This document shows positions 5,075 through 6,493 of a DNA stretch of 6,493 nt, in pieces (position 1 is the first letter of the stretch; every line of letters begins with the position of its first letter). The position numbers were made by a program, and so were the translations under genes. The DNA comes from Burkholderiales bacterium. GTDB lineage: Bacteria; Pseudomonadota; Gammaproteobacteria; Burkholderiales; Burkholderiaceae_E. Where the stretch lies: assembly GCA_027489195.1 (NCBI GenBank), contig JAIYAG010000112.1, positions 1 to 6,493 on the forward strand, written 5' to 3'. Below the pieces are notes generated by a model. It ran no database searches and was not told where the DNA came from. It saw nothing but the letters and a program-made list of their open reading frames with translations.

Positions 5075-6253
5075 TCAGATGCTCAGGTCCAGCCGGTTGT
5101 AGTCCTTCATCGTGGCCCGCGCCGCCTCGTCCCACCGGTAGCTCGGCCCGGCCTCGGCATGCGGCCGGTACACGAAGGGCGTCTCGTCCGGAAAGCGCTG
5201 GCGCCGCGCATCGATGCCGTAGCCGATCACCCGCGCCCGCTCGCGGATCCGCGCCTCGTCGAACACCGCCGGCGCCGCGTGGATGCCGCCGCCCGTCACG
5301 CCCAGCACCGAGCGGCGGCGGTGGAAGCCCAGGTTCAGCGTCAGCCGCCAGTCGGGGCTGGTGTTGGCGAACGAGCCGTGGACCGCCTGCCGGTTGGTGA
5401 TCGCGACGTCGCCCGGCGCGCAGATGATGGGCACCGCCTCGGGCAGCCGCTCGGAGCCGGCCGCCGCGCACATCGCCTTGATGTCGACCCGGCGCATCTT
5501 GTGGGTGCCGGGCACGACCCAGACACCGTTGGCCGGCGTGCAGCCGTAGACCTGCGCCATGAAGTTGAAGCCGTGCGTGCCTTCGTCCCAGTCGGGGCTG
5601 TCCCAGTGGGTGACGCCGTCGCGGTGCCAGGCCACCGAGGCGCCGAGTCCGGGCGCCTTGATGAACAGCGCCTCGTTGAAGGGCACGAAGTCGTCGCCGT
5701 TGACCGCCGCGGCGACCGCGAGCAGATCGGGGTGCCCGTACACGCGCAGGTGCGTCTCGGAGAACTGCAGCGGCCCCAGGATCAGGTAGACGATCTCCTC
5801 GGGCGCGTCGGCCGCGGCGGTGGGCTCGTGCATCTTGACCGGGTGCCGGCCATTGGCGAGCGTGGTGCCGCCGAACGGGTCGGCGAGCGGCTTCGACCAG
5901 AACAGTGTCGGCGCCTCGTGGCCGACGCCGATCGCCGGTCGGCCCAGCGCGTCGACGGTGGCGTCGTGCCGGACCGGCAGCCGCTCGAGCACGTTGCCGC
6001 GGATGTCGGCGTCGATCTCGGTCAGCTCCGCCTTCGAGAGCACGCCCTCGAAGACATAGAAGCCGCAGCGCCAGTAGGCCTCGAGGATGTCGGGGTGGAT
6101 CCGGCCGTCGGCGGTGCGCCGGACCGGGCCGCGGTTGCCGAGCGCGTAGGCCCGGGCCTCGCCCTCGCGCAGGTAGGTGCGCATCGCGGCGTCGTGCGCT
6201 TCACGGGCCTCACGGGCCTCGCGGGCCTCGCGTGTCGCGGTGTCGGTGCTCAT
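5075..6253 (-). CDS. Phytanoyl-CoA dioxygenase (PhyH) family Fe(II)/2-oxoglutarate oxygenase
   Basis: A complete 392-residue protein. From about residue 53 (HPDILEAYWRCGFYVFEGVL) it follows the PhyH family, whose members hydroxylate small molecules or acyl groups using Fe(II), O2 and 2-oxoglutarate in a double-stranded beta-helix core. The metal site is intact: His210 and Asp212 in WHRDG, and His292 in VHGSF. Arg303 lies 11 residues after His292, the same spacing as the 2-oxoglutarate-binding Arg in human PhyH. WVVPGTHKMRR at 245-255 and CAPGDVAITNRQAVHGS at 278-294 are typical family strands. The ATG at 6253 is preceded by a good Shine-Dalgarno; a second Met at residue 24 is possible. Residues 8-19 are four REA repeats, probably a helical, dispensable tip. 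It lies 38 bases after a pirin-family gene on the same strand. The substrate is unknown, and the sequence does not decide between metabolite hydroxylase roles. Confidence 0.9.
   Translation of the reverse strand: MSTDTATREAREAREAREAHDAAMRTYLREGEARAYALGNRGPVRRTADGRIHPDILEAYWRCGFYVFEGVLSKAELTEIDADIRGNVLERLPVRHDATVDALGRPAIGVGHEAPTLFWSKPLADPFGGTTLANGRHPVKMHEPTAAADAPEEIVYLILGPLQFSETHLRVYGHPDLLAVAAAVNGDDFVPFNEALFIKAPGLGASVAWHRDGVTHWDSPDWDEGTHGFNFMAQVYGCTPANGVWVVPGTHKMRRVDIKAMCAAAGSERLPEAVPIICAPGDVAITNRQAVHGSFANTSPDWRLTLNLGFHRRRSVLGVTGGGIHAAPAVFDEARIRERARVIGYGIDARRQRFPDETPFVYRPHAEAGPSYRWDEAARATMKDYNRLDLSI
6197..6232 (-). repeat. 9-bp tandem repeat encoding REA units
   Basis: Near the 5' end of the dioxygenase gene a 9-base unit (GGCCCGTGA or GGCCCGCGA on the coding strand) is repeated about three times with a degenerate fourth copy. 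It encodes Arg-Glu-Ala four times at residues 8-19. The unit length is a multiple of three, so gain or loss of copies would keep the frame. Confidence 0.75.
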
Positions 6254-6260
6254 GTCTCGT

Positions 6261-6268
6261 CTCCCCTC
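6261..6268 (-). promoter_or_regulatory. Ribosome binding site of the PhyH-family gene
   Basis: GAGGGGAG on the coding strand lies 7 bases before the ATG at 6253. It is the strongest Shine-Dalgarno in the window and supports that start over the internal Met at residue 24 (ATG at 6184). It also argues against extending the frame upstream into the pirin gene region. Confidence 0.7.
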
Positions 6269-6291
6269 GTGTGGTCCTGCCCGTCCGCCGT

Positions 6292-6493
6292 TCAGTCCGG
6301 CAGCGGGATCCTCTCGGTCTCGCCCTCGATCGGCTCGAATCGGTCCTCTCGCCAGCGGGCCTTGGCGGCCTCGATGCGCGCGCGGTCGCTGGCGACGAAG
6401 TTCCACCAGACGAAGCGCGGCCCGTCGAGCGGCGCGCCGCCGAAGACCGCGATGCGCGCGTCGGCGGCCGCGATCATGACGGCCAGTGCGCCG
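6292..6493 (-). CDS. Pirin-family protein (C-terminal end only)
   Basis: The last 66 residues of a gene that runs off the right edge of the window; the first full codon ends at 6492. The segment RIAVFGGAPLDGPRFVWWNF followed by VASDRARIEAAKARW is the pirin C-terminal cupin signature (family form: GGEPL...PR.IWWNFVSS..ERIE.AK..W). It ends in GETERIPLPD, also typical of the family. Pirins are bicupin Fe-binding proteins; some act as quercetin dioxygenases, others as redox-linked cofactors or regulators. The metal site lies in the N-terminal cupin, which is outside the window, so activity cannot be judged. The stop at 6292 lies 38 bases before the dioxygenase ATG on the same strand, so co-transcription is likely. 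The ATG at 6477 is an internal Met. Confidence 0.88.
   Translation of the reverse strand, partial: GALAVMIAAADARIAVFGGAPLDGPRFVWWNFVASDRARIEAAKARWREDRFEPIEGETERIPLPD

Noticed and set aside
4626..5471. Minus-strand frame covering the 3' end of the dioxygenase gene, the intergenic gap and the E1 end
   Set aside because: It is out of frame with the dioxygenase and has shadow composition; the PhyH motifs are all in the other frame.
6201..6236. Tandem repeats as a CRISPR-like array
   Set aside because: Units are 9 bases with no spacers and lie in-frame inside a coding sequence, encoding REA repeats.

Overview
The window is very GC-rich DNA (roughly 70% or more by eye) with tightly packed bacterial genes. 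Codons end almost always in G or C, and long open frames therefore run antisense to the real genes. The gene families (LivH/LivM permeases, an AceE-type homodimeric 2-oxo acid dehydrogenase E1, an Lrp/AsnC regulator, a PhyH-type dioxygenase and a pirin) suggest a high-GC proteobacterium. Burkholderiales or a related beta/alphaproteobacterium is my guess; the sequence alone does not fix it.

Layout: (1) Positions 1-1375, plus strand: the 3' end of a LivH-type permease gene, joined by an ATGA stop/start overlap to a complete livM-type permease gene. These are the membrane half of a branched-chain amino acid type ABC importer; its ATPases and binding protein are not in view. (2) Positions 1372-1935, minus strand: a complete Lrp/AsnC-family regulator whose stop codon overlaps the livM stop in a shared CTAG. 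(3) A 126-base divergent intergenic region with a 16-base imperfect palindrome. (4) Positions 2062-4821, plus strand: a 919-residue thiamine-diphosphate E1 of the AceE superfamily. Small insertions and its divergent Lrp-type neighbour make it look like the MdeB (2-oxobutyrate dehydrogenase) branch rather than housekeeping AceE. (5) Positions 4822-5074: hairpins, a perfect palindrome and a possible 30-residue ORF. (6) Positions 5075-6253, minus strand: a PhyH-family Fe(II)/2-oxoglutarate dioxygenase with an intact metal site. (7) Positions 6292 to the end, minus strand: the C-terminal end of a pirin-family protein, probably co-transcribed with the dioxygenase.

The most coherent functional unit is the regulator/E1 pair. 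By analogy with the mdeR-mdeAB locus of Pseudomonas putida, the regulator probably senses an amino acid or its 2-oxo acid and controls the divergent E1, which would decarboxylate that 2-oxo acid. The adjacent amino-acid-type importer could supply the substrate, but that link is only proximity. No mdeA (methionine gamma-lyase), E2 or E3 gene is present in the window. I see no tRNA, rRNA, CRISPR array, insertion sequence or phage gene.
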